NCBI RefSeq assembly: GCF_001718315.1
Contig: NZ_CP013364.1
Coordinates: 1-64,000 of the forward strand
From: Burkholderia diffusa
Lineage (GTDB): Bacteria > Pseudomonadota > Gammaproteobacteria > Burkholderiales > Burkholderiaceae
Direction of reading: 5' to 3'
Length of the DNA stretch: 64,000 nt
Part shown: positions 45,089-53,381 of the stretch, one piece after another
Layout of the letters: each line of letters starts with the position of its first letter
How positions within the stretch are numbered: position 1 is the first letter of the stretch
Position numbers and translations under genes: made by a program
The notes under the pieces: model-generated
Database searches by the model: none
The model's input: only the letters and a program-made list of their open reading frames with translations
What the model was told of the DNA's origin: nothing

Positions 45089-46762
45089 TTGACCACACAG
45101 GACTTGCTCGCGCAATACGGCCCGCGCGAATCGATGGAATACGACGTCGTGATCGTGGGCGGCGGCCCGGCCGGGCTGTCGGCCGCGATCCGGCTCAAGC
45201 AACTGGCCGCCGAGAAAGGCACCGAGATCGGCGTGTGCGTGCTCGAGAAGGGTTCCGAGATCGGCGCGCACATCCTGTCGGGCGCGGTGATGGACCCGCG
45301 CGCGATCACCGAACTGTTCCCTGACTGGAAGGAACAGGGCGCGCCCCTGAATGTCGAGGTCACGGAAGACCGCTTCCTGTTCCTGTCGGAGAAGAGCGCG
45401 GTCGCCACGCCCAACTGGGCGCTGCCCGAGAACTTCAAGAACCACGGCAACTACGTGATCTCGCTGGGCAACGTCACGCGCTGGCTGGGCCAGCAGGCCG
45501 AGGCGCTCGGCGTCGAGATCTTCCCGGGCTTCCCGGCCGCGGAAATTCTCTACAACGACGACGGCTCGGTGAAGGGCGTCGCCACCGGCAACATGGGTGT
45601 AGGCAAGGACGGCGAGCCGACCGAGAACTTCCAGCTCGGCATGGAGCTGCACGCGAAGTACACGCTGTTCGCCGAAGGCTGCCGCGGCCATCTGGGCCGC
45701 CAGCTGATCTCGAAGTTCAAGCTGGACGCGAACGCCGATCCGCAGGCGTACGGGATCGGCATCAAGGAGCTGTGGGAAATCGATCCGGCCAAGCACAAGC
45801 CGGGCCTGGTGATCCACACGGCCGGCTGGCCGTTGAAGTCCGACACCTACGGCGGCTCGTTCCTGTATCACATGGACAACAACCAGGTGGTGGTCGGCTT
45901 CGTGGTGGGCCTGGGCTACACGAACCCGTACCTGTCGCCGTTCGAGGAATTCCAGCGCTACAAGACGCATCCGTCGATCCGCGCGTTCCTCGAAGGCGGC
46001 AAGCGCGTGTCGTACGGCGCGCGCGCGATCACGGCCGGTGGCCTGTTGTCGCTGCCCAAGACGGTGTTCCCGGGCGGCGCGCTGATCGGCGACGACGCGG
46101 GCTTCCTGAACGCATCGCGGATCAAGGGCAGCCACGCGGCGATCAAGACGGGCATGCTGGCGGCCGATGCGGCGTTCGACGCGCTGCAGGCCGGCCGTCA
46201 GTCGGACGAACTCAACGCGTACCCGGATGCGTTCAAGCAATCGTGGCTGTACACGGAGCTGTACCGCGCGCGCAACTTCAAGCAGTGGATGGCGAAGGGG
46301 CTGTACCTCGGTACGCTGATGGTCGGACTCGAGCAGAAGGTGATGGGCGGCAACGTGCCGTGGACGCTGCACCACAAGCATGCGGACCACGAGATGCTGA
46401 AGCCGGCGTCGCAATGCACGCCGATCGCGTATCCGAAGCCGGACGGCAAGCTGACGTTCGACCGGCTGTCGTCGGTGTTCATCTCGAACACGAACCACGA
46501 GGAGAACCAGCCGGCGCACCTGACGCTGAAGGACGCGAGCGTGCCGGTGAACGTGAACCTGCGCACGTACGCGGGGCCGGAGGCGCGGTTCTGCCCGGCG
46601 GCGGTGTACGAGTTCGTGAAGAACGACGACGGCAGCGAGCGCCTCGTGATCAACGCGCAGAACTGCGTGCACTGCAAGACGTGCGACATCAAGGACCCGA
46701 CGCAGAACATCGTGTGGGTCACGCCCGAAGGCGGTGGCGGGCCGAATTACCCGAACATGTAA
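45089..46762 (+). CDS. Electron-transfer flavoprotein-ubiquinone oxidoreductase
   Basis: 557 residues beginning with TTG 45089 behind a strong AGGAGGAG; the next in-frame ATG (MEYDVV) would cut into the first strand and lacks such a site. FAD motif VIVGGGPAGLSAAIRL. The ubiquinone-binding region includes RVSYGARAITAGGLLSLPKTVFPGG. The C-terminal 4Fe-4S cluster uses Cys in RFCPAAVYEF and NCVHCKTCDIKDPTQNI. It transfers electrons from ETF to the quinone pool at the inner membrane. Its place between dehydrogenase and thiolase links the operon directly to respiration. Confidence 0.93.
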   Translation: MTTQDLLAQYGPRESMEYDVVIVGGGPAGLSAAIRLKQLAAEKGTEIGVCVLEKGSEIGAHILSGAVMDPRAITELFPDWKEQGAPLNVEVTEDRFLFLSEKSAVATPNWALPENFKNHGNYVISLGNVTRWLGQQAEALGVEIFPGFPAAEILYNDDGSVKGVATGNMGVGKDGEPTENFQLGMELHAKYTLFAEGCRGHLGRQLISKFKLDANADPQAYGIGIKELWEIDPAKHKPGLVIHTAGWPLKSDTYGGSFLYHMDNNQVVVGFVVGLGYTNPYLSPFEEFQRYKTHPSIRAFLEGGKRVSYGARAITAGGLLSLPKTVFPGGALIGDDAGFLNASRIKGSHAAIKTGMLAADAAFDALQAGRQSDELNAYPDAFKQSWLYTELYRARNFKQWMAKGLYLGTLMVGLEQKVMGGNVPWTLHHKHADHEMLKPASQCTPIAYPKPDGKLTFDRLSSVFISNTNHEENQPAHLTLKDASVPVNVNLRTYAGPEARFCPAAVYEFVKNDDGSERLVINAQNCVHCKTCDIKDPTQNIVWVTPEGGGGPNYPNM

Positions 46763-46810
46763 CGCAAACGCATCCCGCGCCCGCGGGCGCGAACGAACCG
46801 GAGTGAGACG

Positions 46811-48004
46811 ATGAGCAATGCAGCGAAGGAAGTCGTGGTGGTGAGCGGTGTCCGTACCGCGATCGGCGATTTCGGCGGGAGCCTGAAGGATTTCTCGCCG
46901 ACCGATCTCGGGGCGAAGGTCGTGAGCGAAGTGCTGTCGCGCGCGAACGTGCCGGGCGACGCAGTCGGGCATGTCGTGTTCGGCCACGTCGTGAACACCG
47001 AGCCCAAGGACATGTATCTCGCGCGCGTGGCGGCGATCAACGGCGGTGTCGCGCAGCACACGCCGGCGCTGACCGTGAACCGCCTGTGCGGCTCGGGCCT
47101 GCAGGCGATCGTGTCGGCCGCGCAGACGATCATGCTCGGCGACGCCGACGTCGCGATCGGCGGCGGTTCGGAGAACATGAGCCGCGCGCCGTACAGCGTG
47201 CCGTCCGCGCGCTTCGGCCAGCGCATGGGCGATGCGAAGCTCGTCGACATGATGCTCGGCGCGCTGCATGACCCGTTCCAGACGATCCACATGGGCGTGA
47301 CGGCCGAGAACGTCGCGAAGAAATACGGCATTTCGCGTGATGCGCAGGATGCGCTCGCGCTCGAATCGCATCGTCGCGCGGCGCGCGCGATCGCGGAAGG
47401 CCGCTTCAAGGACCAGATCCTGCCGATCTCGATCCGCACGAAGAAGGGCGAGGTCGCGTTCGACACCGACGAGCACGTGCGCCACGACGCGGGCCCGGAC
47501 GATTTCACGAAGCTGAAGCCGGTGTTCGTGAAGGAGGACGGCACGGTGACGGCAGGCAACGCGTCGGGGATCAACGATGCCGCTGCCGCGGTGCTGATGA
47601 TGAGCGCGGACGCCGCGCGCGCGCAGGGCGTGAAGCCGCTCGCGCGTCTGGTCGCGTATGCGCATGCGGGCGTCGATCCGGCGTACATGGGCATCGGCCC
47701 GGTGCCGGCCACGCAGAAGGCGCTCGAACGCGCCGGTCTCAAGATCACCGATCTCGACGTGATCGAGGCGAACGAAGCGTTCGCCGCACAGGCATGCGCG
47801 GTCACGCAGGAGCTCGGCCTCGATCCGGCCAAGGTCAACCCGAACGGATCGGGCATTTCGCTCGGCCACCCGATCGGTGCGACGGGCGCGTTGATCACGG
47901 TCAAGGCGCTGTACGAGCTGAAGCGCATCGGCGGGCGTTATGCGCTCGTGACGATGTGTATCGGCGGCGGCCAGGGGATTGCGGCGATCTTCGAGAACAT
48001 CTGA
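46811..48004 (+). CDS. bktB: Acetyl-CoA C-acyltransferase (BktB-type beta-ketothiolase)
   Basis: 397 residues. Thiolase hallmarks: nucleophile Cys93 in VNRLCGSGLQA, MSRAPY loop, GHPIGATGA with the catalytic His, and CIGGGQGIAAIFE with the second Cys. Sequence across the family-specific loops (DMMLGALHDPFQTIHMGVTAENVAKKYGISR) closely recalls Cupriavidus BktB, which cleaves or forms C4-C6 beta-ketoacyl-CoA. Role here: the thiolytic step of beta-oxidation, possibly also supply of PHA precursors. It starts 48 bases after ETF-QO. Confidence 0.88.
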   Translation: MSNAAKEVVVVSGVRTAIGDFGGSLKDFSPTDLGAKVVSEVLSRANVPGDAVGHVVFGHVVNTEPKDMYLARVAAINGGVAQHTPALTVNRLCGSGLQAIVSAAQTIMLGDADVAIGGGSENMSRAPYSVPSARFGQRMGDAKLVDMMLGALHDPFQTIHMGVTAENVAKKYGISRDAQDALALESHRRAARAIAEGRFKDQILPISIRTKKGEVAFDTDEHVRHDAGPDDFTKLKPVFVKEDGTVTAGNASGINDAAAAVLMMSADAARAQGVKPLARLVAYAHAGVDPAYMGIGPVPATQKALERAGLKITDLDVIEANEAFAAQACAVTQELGLDPAKVNPNGSGISLGHPIGATGALITVKALYELKRIGGRYALVTMCIGGGQGIAAIFENI

Positions 48005-48042
48005 TAATCGACTGCTCAGCACCCGAACACACAGGAATCGTC

Positions 48043-48897
48043 ATGGCCATCGAAACCGTCGGCGTCGTGGGCGCCGGAACCATGGGCAACGGCATTGCGC
48101 AGACCGCCGCCGTTGCAGGACTGAACGTCGTGATGATCGACGTCAGCGATGCGGCACTCGACAAGGGTGTCGCCGCATTGAAGGGCAGCCTCGAGCGGCT
48201 CGTGTCGAAGGAAAAGCTCGCCGCCGCGGCACGCGACGCCGCGCTCGCGCGCATCACGACGTCGACCGATTACGGGAAGCTCGCCGCGGTCGATATCGTG
48301 ATCGAAGCCGCGACCGAAAATGTCGAGCTGAAGAGCCGCATCCTGAAGCAGATCGAGTCGGTCGCGCGGCCCGACGCGATCATCGCGACCAATACGTCGT
48401 CGATCTCCATCACCGCCCTCGCGGCGCTGCTCGCCGATCCGTCGCGCTTCGTCGGCATGCACTTCTTCAACCCGGTGCCGCTGATGCCGCTCGTCGAGAT
48501 CATCCGCGGATTGCAGACGAGCGACGCAACCGCGTCCGCGGTGCGTGCGCTGACCGAGCGTTTCGACAAGTCGCCGATCGGCGTGCGCAATGCGCCGGGA
48601 TTCGTCGTGAACCGGATCCTCGTGCCGATGATCAACGAAGCGTTCTTCGTGCTGGCCGAGGGCATTGCGTCGGCCGAGGAGATTGACGCGGGGATGAAGC
48701 TCGGCGCGAACCATCCGATCGGGCCGCTCGCGCTGGCCGACCTCGTCGGGCTCGACGTGTGTCTCGCGGTGATGGACGTGTTCCTGAAGGACTTCGGCGA
48801 CACGAAGTACCGCGCGTGCCCGCTGCTGCGCGAGATGGTGTCGGCAGGGCGGCTGGGGCGCAAGACGGGGCGTGGGGTGTACGACTACAGCAAGTAA
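48043..48897 (+). CDS. 3-hydroxybutyryl/3-hydroxyacyl-CoA dehydrogenase
   Basis: 284 residues from ATG 48043 (CAGGAA upstream). NAD-binding GVVGAGTMGNGIAQTAAVAG; catalytic region FVGMHFFNPVPLMPLVEII (His-Glu pair); NAPGFVVNRILVPMINEAF at the domain joint; GPLALADLVGLDV at the C-terminus. Single-function enzyme of Hbd/PaaH type acting on short-chain 3-hydroxyacyl-CoA. It is the last gene before a strong terminator, 38 bases after the thiolase. Confidence 0.92.
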   Translation: MAIETVGVVGAGTMGNGIAQTAAVAGLNVVMIDVSDAALDKGVAALKGSLERLVSKEKLAAAARDAALARITTSTDYGKLAAVDIVIEAATENVELKSRILKQIESVARPDAIIATNTSSISITALAALLADPSRFVGMHFFNPVPLMPLVEIIRGLQTSDATASAVRALTERFDKSPIGVRNAPGFVVNRILVPMINEAFFVLAEGIASAEEIDAGMKLGANHPIGPLALADLVGLDVCLAVMDVFLKDFGDTKYRACPLLREMVSAGRLGRKTGRGVYDYSK

Positions 48898-48917
48898 GCG
48901 GTGCATCCGTGCCTCTT

Positions 48918-48945
48918 CGCGCGGCCGCCTTCGGGCGGCCGCGCG
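48918..48945 (+). terminator. Strong UUCG hairpin ending the beta-oxidation operon
   Basis: Perfect 12-bp stem CGCGCGGCCGCC / GGCGGCCGCGCG closed by a TTCG tetraloop, followed by CTTTG. It stands 20 bases after the hydroxyacyl-CoA dehydrogenase stop. Confidence 0.75.
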
Positions 48946-49065
48946 CTTTGCACGGCGCGCTTATGCGCCGAGCACCGCCAGATCCCGCGGCAACGCTCGC
49001 TCGAACATCGCGAGCAACGGCCGTGCTGCCTTCGGCTGCAACGTGATCGCGTGGCACACGATCGC

Positions 49066-49746
49066 TCAGTACGCCGCGTCGCTGCCCCCCTGATCGGAGA
49101 CGATCGCCACGCCGGAACTTGTGCCGAGCCGTGTCGCGCCGGCTTCGAGCATCGCGAGCGCGGTCGCGCGGTCGCGCACGCCGCCCGATGCCTTCACGCC
49201 GAGCACGGGGCCGACCGCGCGGCGCATCAGCGCGACGTCTTGCAATGTCGCGCCGCCGTGACCGAAGCCGGTCGACGTCTTCACGAACGCGACGCCGAGG
49301 TCGCGGCACATCTCGCACACGCGCACCTTCTCGTCGTCGGTCAGCAACCCCGTTTCGAGGATCACCTTGAGCGGCACCGTTCCGCACGCGCGGTGCACCA
49401 CGTCGATATCGGCCTTGACGTCATCGGCGCGGCCGCTCTTCAATGCGCCGAGGTTGATCACCATGTCGATCTCGCGCGCGCCCGCCGCAATCGCGGCCGA
49501 CGCCTCGAACGCCTTCGCGGCGGACAAGCCCGCGCCGAGCGGGAAGCCGACCACCGCACAGACGAGCACGCCGGTGCCGGCCAGCTCGCGCGCGGCGAGC
49601 GGCACGTTCGCCGAGTTCACGCAGACCGAGTAGAAGCGATGTTCGGCCGCCTGGCGGCAGAGTTCGCGGATCTGCGCGTCGCTGGCGTCGGGCGCGAGCA
49701 GCGTGTGATCGATGGTTTGGGCGAGCTGGGCGTTGGAAAGCGGCAT
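49066..49746 (-). CDS. deoC: Deoxyribose-phosphate aldolase
   Basis: 226 residues from ATG 49746 with GGAG upstream. TIDHTLLAPDASDAQI at the N-terminus, the Schiff-base Lys in FVKTSTGFGHGGA, the second Lys in GVKASGGVRDR, and DMVINLGALKSG with the proton-relay Asp. It cleaves 2-deoxyribose-5-phosphate to glyceraldehyde-3-phosphate and acetaldehyde. It is divergent from a DeoR-type regulator 146 bases away, with a permease and a sugar kinase nearby, so it completes a deoxyribose pathway. Confidence 0.95.
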   Translation of the reverse strand: MPLSNAQLAQTIDHTLLAPDASDAQIRELCRQAAEHRFYSVCVNSANVPLAARELAGTGVLVCAVVGFPLGAGLSAAKAFEASAAIAAGAREIDMVINLGALKSGRADDVKADIDVVHRACGTVPLKVILETGLLTDDEKVRVCEMCRDLGVAFVKTSTGFGHGGATLQDVALMRRAVGPVLGVKASGGVRDRATALAMLEAGATRLGTSSGVAIVSDQGGSDAAY

Positions 49747-49892
49747 GTGTCGGGACTCCACGAATCGTGTGCCGAGAAGGTACACGGAAAGTTGATGTTT
49801 TCACATCGGTTTGTTACAAATACGACATTCCGGCCGGGCCTGCGAGCCCGGCACGACGAGCGACGCACGGCACGGGCAGGCAGGATACGGGC
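49747..49892. promoter_or_regulatory. deoC / deoR-type divergent promoter region
   Basis: A short A+T-rich core at 49785-49830 contains GATGTTTTCACATC (arms GATGT/ACATC) and, just after it, TTTGTTACAAA. Both are small inverted repeats suitable for a DeoR-family operator. Ownership by the adjacent regulator is inferred from position. Confidence 0.4.
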
Positions 49893-50663
49893 ATGGAAAC
49901 GAAGAAGGGCGAACGGATCAAGACGCTGATGAACGTGCTGCAAGGGCAGAATGCGATTCATCTGAGGGAAGTCGCCGAACTGTTCGGCGTGTCGGAAATG
50001 ACGATCCGCCGCGATCTCGCGGACAACCCGCACGGCCTCAGCCTGATCGGCGGCTACGTGACGCGCCATTTCGCCGCGCAGCGCAGCGACATCGGCGAAT
50101 ACCTGATCAGCGCCGAAAACAATCGGCAGATCGAGGAAAAGCGCCGCATCGGCAAGCTCGCCGCGCAATTCGTGAAGACGGGCGACACGATCTTCGTCGA
50201 CTGCGGCTCGACCACGCCGTTCATCATCGACTTCATTCCCGACGACCTCGAATTCACCGCCGTCTGCAATTCGCTGAACGTGTTCGCGAAGCTGCAGCAG
50301 AAGCCGCATTGCAGCGTGATCCTGTGCGGCGGCGTGTATCACCGCAAGAACATGGTGTTCGAGTCGGTCGCGGAGACGGGCATCCTCGACACGGTGCGCG
50401 TGTCGAAGGCGTTCATCTCGGCGGCCGGCGTCAGCGACCGCTGCGGCGTCACCTGCTTCAACTTCCATGAAGTCGATGCGAAGAAGAAGGTAATGGCGCG
50501 TGCGCAGAACCGCTTCCTGCTCGTCGATCACACGAAGTTCGACGAAGTGCGCGCCGCTTACTTCGCTGACCTGACCGACTTCAACTACGTGATCTCCGAC
50601 GGGCAGTTGAGCCGCCGGTACGAGACGGCGATCCGCGAACACGGCATCGCACTCGTGACCTGA
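49893..50663 (+). CDS. deoR: DeoR-family transcriptional repressor (deoxyribose-type)
   Basis: 256 residues from ATG 49893. N-terminal DeoR HTH (LREVAELFGVSEMTIRRDLADN), then the sugar-phosphate-binding DeoRC domain (GDTIFVDCGSTTPFIIDFIP; CGGVYHRKNMVFES; FISAAGVSDRCGVTCFNFHE; LLVDHTKFD). Length and the CFNFHE segment fit the E. coli DeoR / Salmonella DeoQ group. It probably senses deoxyribose-5-phosphate and represses deoC and the permease/kinase pair. It ends convergently with the permease. Confidence 0.85.
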   Translation: METKKGERIKTLMNVLQGQNAIHLREVAELFGVSEMTIRRDLADNPHGLSLIGGYVTRHFAAQRSDIGEYLISAENNRQIEEKRRIGKLAAQFVKTGDTIFVDCGSTTPFIIDFIPDDLEFTAVCNSLNVFAKLQQKPHCSVILCGGVYHRKNMVFESVAETGILDTVRVSKAFISAAGVSDRCGVTCFNFHEVDAKKKVMARAQNRFLLVDHTKFDEVRAAYFADLTDFNYVISDGQLSRRYETAIREHGIALVT

Positions 50664-50704
50664 TGCGCGATGGCGGCGCGGTTGGTCGATCTCGCGTCGC
50701 ACCG

Positions 50705-52078
50705 TCAGGCGCCTGACGTGTTGCGCGTTCGGGCGTAGCGCGCCGATGCGCCGCCGTCGGTTGCCGTGTCGGGCATTGCCGCCGGCAGGTGGCGCAGGCA
50801 GTAGAACCCGTAATGAACGATCACGAAGAAGCACGCGAGCGGCACGACGAACGCGAGTTGCATGTTGCCGCCCGTGTGATCGGAGATCAGCCCCTGGATC
50901 AGCGGCACGACCGCGCCGCCGACGATGCTCATCACGAGGATCGAGCCGCCGTATTCGGTGTCCTTGCCGAGGCCGTCGATCGTCAGGCCATAGATCGTCG
51001 GCCAGCACGGGCCGAGGAACACGCTCACGCACACCGCCGCGTAGACGGCCGTGATGTCGTGCACGCCGATCGTATAGGCGAGCAGCGCGATGCACAGCAC
51101 GCCGTACACGATCAGCACCTTGGCCGGCCCGACGCGCTTCATCACGAGCGTCGCGATCAGCTTGCCGACGAAGAACGCGAAGAACGTCGCGAGCAGGTAG
51201 CGCGATGCGCCGCGCTCGTTCAGGCCGCCGATCTGCATCGCGAGCCGGATCGTGAAGCTCCACACGCCGACCTGCGCGCCCACGTACAGGAACTGCGCGA
51301 CGACGCCCGCGACGAAGCGCCGGTTGCCGGCGAGGCGCGCGAGCGTGCCTCGCGCGTCGACCCGGTGCGTGGCCGCGTTCGAGCCGTTGCCCTTGCAGGC
51401 CGGGTACGGCGTCAGCGCGAATACGACGAACACGGCCACGAGCACGACGATCAGCCACCGGTACGGCTCGAGTGTCGCCTGGATCATCGCGAGCTGGTGC
51501 CGGTGCGAGTCGGCCGCGGACATCGCCGCGAGTTGCGCATGCGACGCGTCGCCTTCCTTGAAGATCAGGAAGCTGCCCATGTAGACGCCGGCCATCGCGC
51601 CGAACGGATAGAACGTCTGCGAGATGTTCAGGCGCCGCGTGCTGGTGTCGCGCGGGCCCATCAGCGTCGAATACGAGTTCGATGCCGTCTCGAGGAACGA
51701 CAGCCCTGCCGCGATCACGAACAGCGCGACGAGGAACATCCCGTACTTCGCCATCGACGCGGCCGGGAAGAACAGCAGGCATCCGGTCGTATAGAGCAGC
51801 AGGCCGATGAGGATCGTCGCCTTGTAGCTGAACTTCTTCACGACGGTCGCGGCGGGGATCGCGAGGAAGAAGTAGCCGAGATAGAACGCGGACTGCACGA
51901 ACGCCGATTCGAAATCCGACAGGAAGAACGATTTCTTGAACTGCGCGATCAGCACGTCGTTCAGGTTCGCCGCAGTGCCCCACAGCGCGAACAGGCAGCA
52001 GAGCAGCGTGAACGCGAAGAGGGGCGTGCGGTTCAGGTAATAGCCGTCGGGTGTGTGCTCGATTCTGGCTCGGCTCAT
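50705..52078 (-). CDS. FucP-family sugar permease, probable deoxyribose transporter (DeoP-like)
   Basis: 457 residues from ATG 52078 with AAGGAG upstream. FucP/GluP-family MFS with 12 TM segments: FTLLCCLFALWGTAANLNDVL in TM1 (the FALWG motif is diagnostic), AFVQSAFYLGYFFLAIPAA in TM2, and ETASNSYSTLMGP in the TM4/5 area. Members are H+/sugar symporters for fucose, glucose/galactose or deoxyribose. The kinase lies immediately upstream, and the DeoR regulator and DeoC are adjacent. By analogy with Salmonella deoQKPX, this favours 2-deoxyribose as substrate. Confidence 0.85.
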   Translation of the reverse strand: MSRARIEHTPDGYYLNRTPLFAFTLLCCLFALWGTAANLNDVLIAQFKKSFFLSDFESAFVQSAFYLGYFFLAIPAATVVKKFSYKATILIGLLLYTTGCLLFFPAASMAKYGMFLVALFVIAAGLSFLETASNSYSTLMGPRDTSTRRLNISQTFYPFGAMAGVYMGSFLIFKEGDASHAQLAAMSAADSHRHQLAMIQATLEPYRWLIVVLVAVFVVFALTPYPACKGNGSNAATHRVDARGTLARLAGNRRFVAGVVAQFLYVGAQVGVWSFTIRLAMQIGGLNERGASRYLLATFFAFFVGKLIATLVMKRVGPAKVLIVYGVLCIALLAYTIGVHDITAVYAAVCVSVFLGPCWPTIYGLTIDGLGKDTEYGGSILVMSIVGGAVVPLIQGLISDHTGGNMQLAFVVPLACFFVIVHYGFYCLRHLPAAMPDTATDGGASARYARTRNTSGA

Positions 52079-52121
52079 GGGAGTCTCCTTCCCGGATGGT
52101 CTCGTCGATGGACGGCGCCGT

Positions 52122-53048
52122 TCAGCGGCCGGCGTCGCGGAGGAAGCGTTCGAAGGTCTCGGCGTCGGCGTACGACTTCTGTGTGCCGAGGCCCGTGACC
52201 GAATGCGCGGCGTAGGCCGACGCGTAGCGCATCGCGTCGATCGCGTCGCGTGTCGCCGCGTAACAGTGCGCGAAGCAGCCGATGTATGCGTCGCCGGCGC
52301 CCGTGGTGTCGCGTGCGTCGACCTGCACGCCGGCCACGTGCCGGGCGCCGTTGCGCGACACCAGCAGCGAGCCATCGCTGCCGAGCGTGACGAGCACATG
52401 CTTCAGCCCGCGGGCGACCAGCGATTCGGCGGCGCGGGTCGCGCTGTCGCGCGAATCGACCGGCATGCCCGACACGATCGCGAGTTCAGTCTCGTTCGGC
52501 ACGAAGAATTCGACGGAACGGATCCGCTCGAAATCGAGGCCGGCGACCGCAGGTGCGGGGTTCAGCAACACAGGAATGCCGTGCCGCGCGCCGAAGTCGA
52601 TCGCGTGATAGACGGTGTCGAGCTCGATCTCGAGCTGCAGCACGATCAGCGCGCATTCGACGAGCTTTGGCGCGGCCGCGTCGATGTCGGCCGGCCGCAG
52701 GTGACGGTTCGCGCCCTTGACGATCAGGATGCTGTTGCTCGAATCGGGCTCGACGAAGATCGGCGCGACGCCGCTCGGCACGCCGGCGACCTTGCGCACG
52801 TGCGTGGTGTCGATGCCTTCGCGCTCGAAGTTGCGGATCGTGTTGTCGGCGAACACGTCGTCGCCGACCTTCGTCACCATCACGACGCGCGCGCCGAGGC
52901 GCGCGGCCGCGACGGCCTGGTTCGCCCCCTTGCCGCCGCAGCCGAGCGCGAAGTTCGGCGCCTCGAGCGTTTCGCCCCGGGCGGGCATGCGCGTGACGTA
53001 GGTCACGAGGTCGACCATGTTGCTGCCGATGACGGCGATTGTCTCCAT
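52122..53048 (-). CDS. PfkB-family sugar kinase, probable deoxyribokinase (DeoK-like)
   Basis: 308 residues from ATG 53048 (AAGGAAGAG upstream). Ribokinase fold: MVDLVTYVTRMPARGET, FALGCGGKGANQAVAAARLGA near the N-terminus, NPAPA, PNETELAIV, and the ATP/anion-hole motif DTTGAGDAYIGCF with catalytic Asp. Ribokinase and deoxyribokinase are close relatives, and the deoC/permease/DeoR context favours deoxyribose. The permease gene starts 43 bases downstream, so the two are cotranscribed from the promoter in 53049-53381. Confidence 0.85.
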   Translation of the reverse strand: METIAVIGSNMVDLVTYVTRMPARGETLEAPNFALGCGGKGANQAVAAARLGARVVMVTKVGDDVFADNTIRNFEREGIDTTHVRKVAGVPSGVAPIFVEPDSSNSILIVKGANRHLRPADIDAAAPKLVECALIVLQLEIELDTVYHAIDFGARHGIPVLLNPAPAVAGLDFERIRSVEFFVPNETELAIVSGMPVDSRDSATRAAESLVARGLKHVLVTLGSDGSLLVSRNGARHVAGVQVDARDTTGAGDAYIGCFAHCYAATRDAIDAMRYASAYAAHSVTGLGTQKSYADAETFERFLRDAGR

Positions 53049-53381
53049 CTGCGTCTCTTCCTTGGAATGGGCGGGCCGCGTGCGCCACCGGCGACGGCCG
53101 CAACGAATGAGAATAAAATCACAATAAATGTGAGAATGCAATCGTATGATGTTCGGTGGGTCACTATGTGGGATTGACTCGGGCAGTGGGGGTACCCGGC
53201 CGTGAAGAGCGGCAGCGTCGCGCGCAAGGGCGAGGCGTTTTCCAGGAAGAGCGACGCGTTCGCCGCCGCGAGCGAGCGCGTTGCGCGACGCGGCGCGCGG
53301 CGGGCATGCGCATCCCGACCCAATTCACGCATCGGGCATCGGGCCCGCGAAGGTCGCGCGAGCGGCTCGCGGCCAAGCCAT
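53049..53381 (-). promoter_or_regulatory. Promoter/operator region of the sugar kinase-permease operon
   Basis: 333 bases without a gene. At 53109-53137 a direct repeat TGAGAAT...TGAGAAT (22 bases apart, two helical turns) encloses the perfect palindrome TCACA-ATAAA-TGTGA (53119-53133). The surrounding 40 bases are strikingly A+T-rich for this genome. This is a likely binding site for the DeoR-type regulator or a CRP-like protein, about 70 bases before the kinase start. The remaining part to 53381 shows nothing notable. Confidence 0.5.

Noticed and set aside
44519..48022. 1167-codon antisense open frame across the beta-oxidation operon
   Set aside because: Same reason: no recognisable motif, Arg-rich shadow of four well-supported genes on the plus strand.
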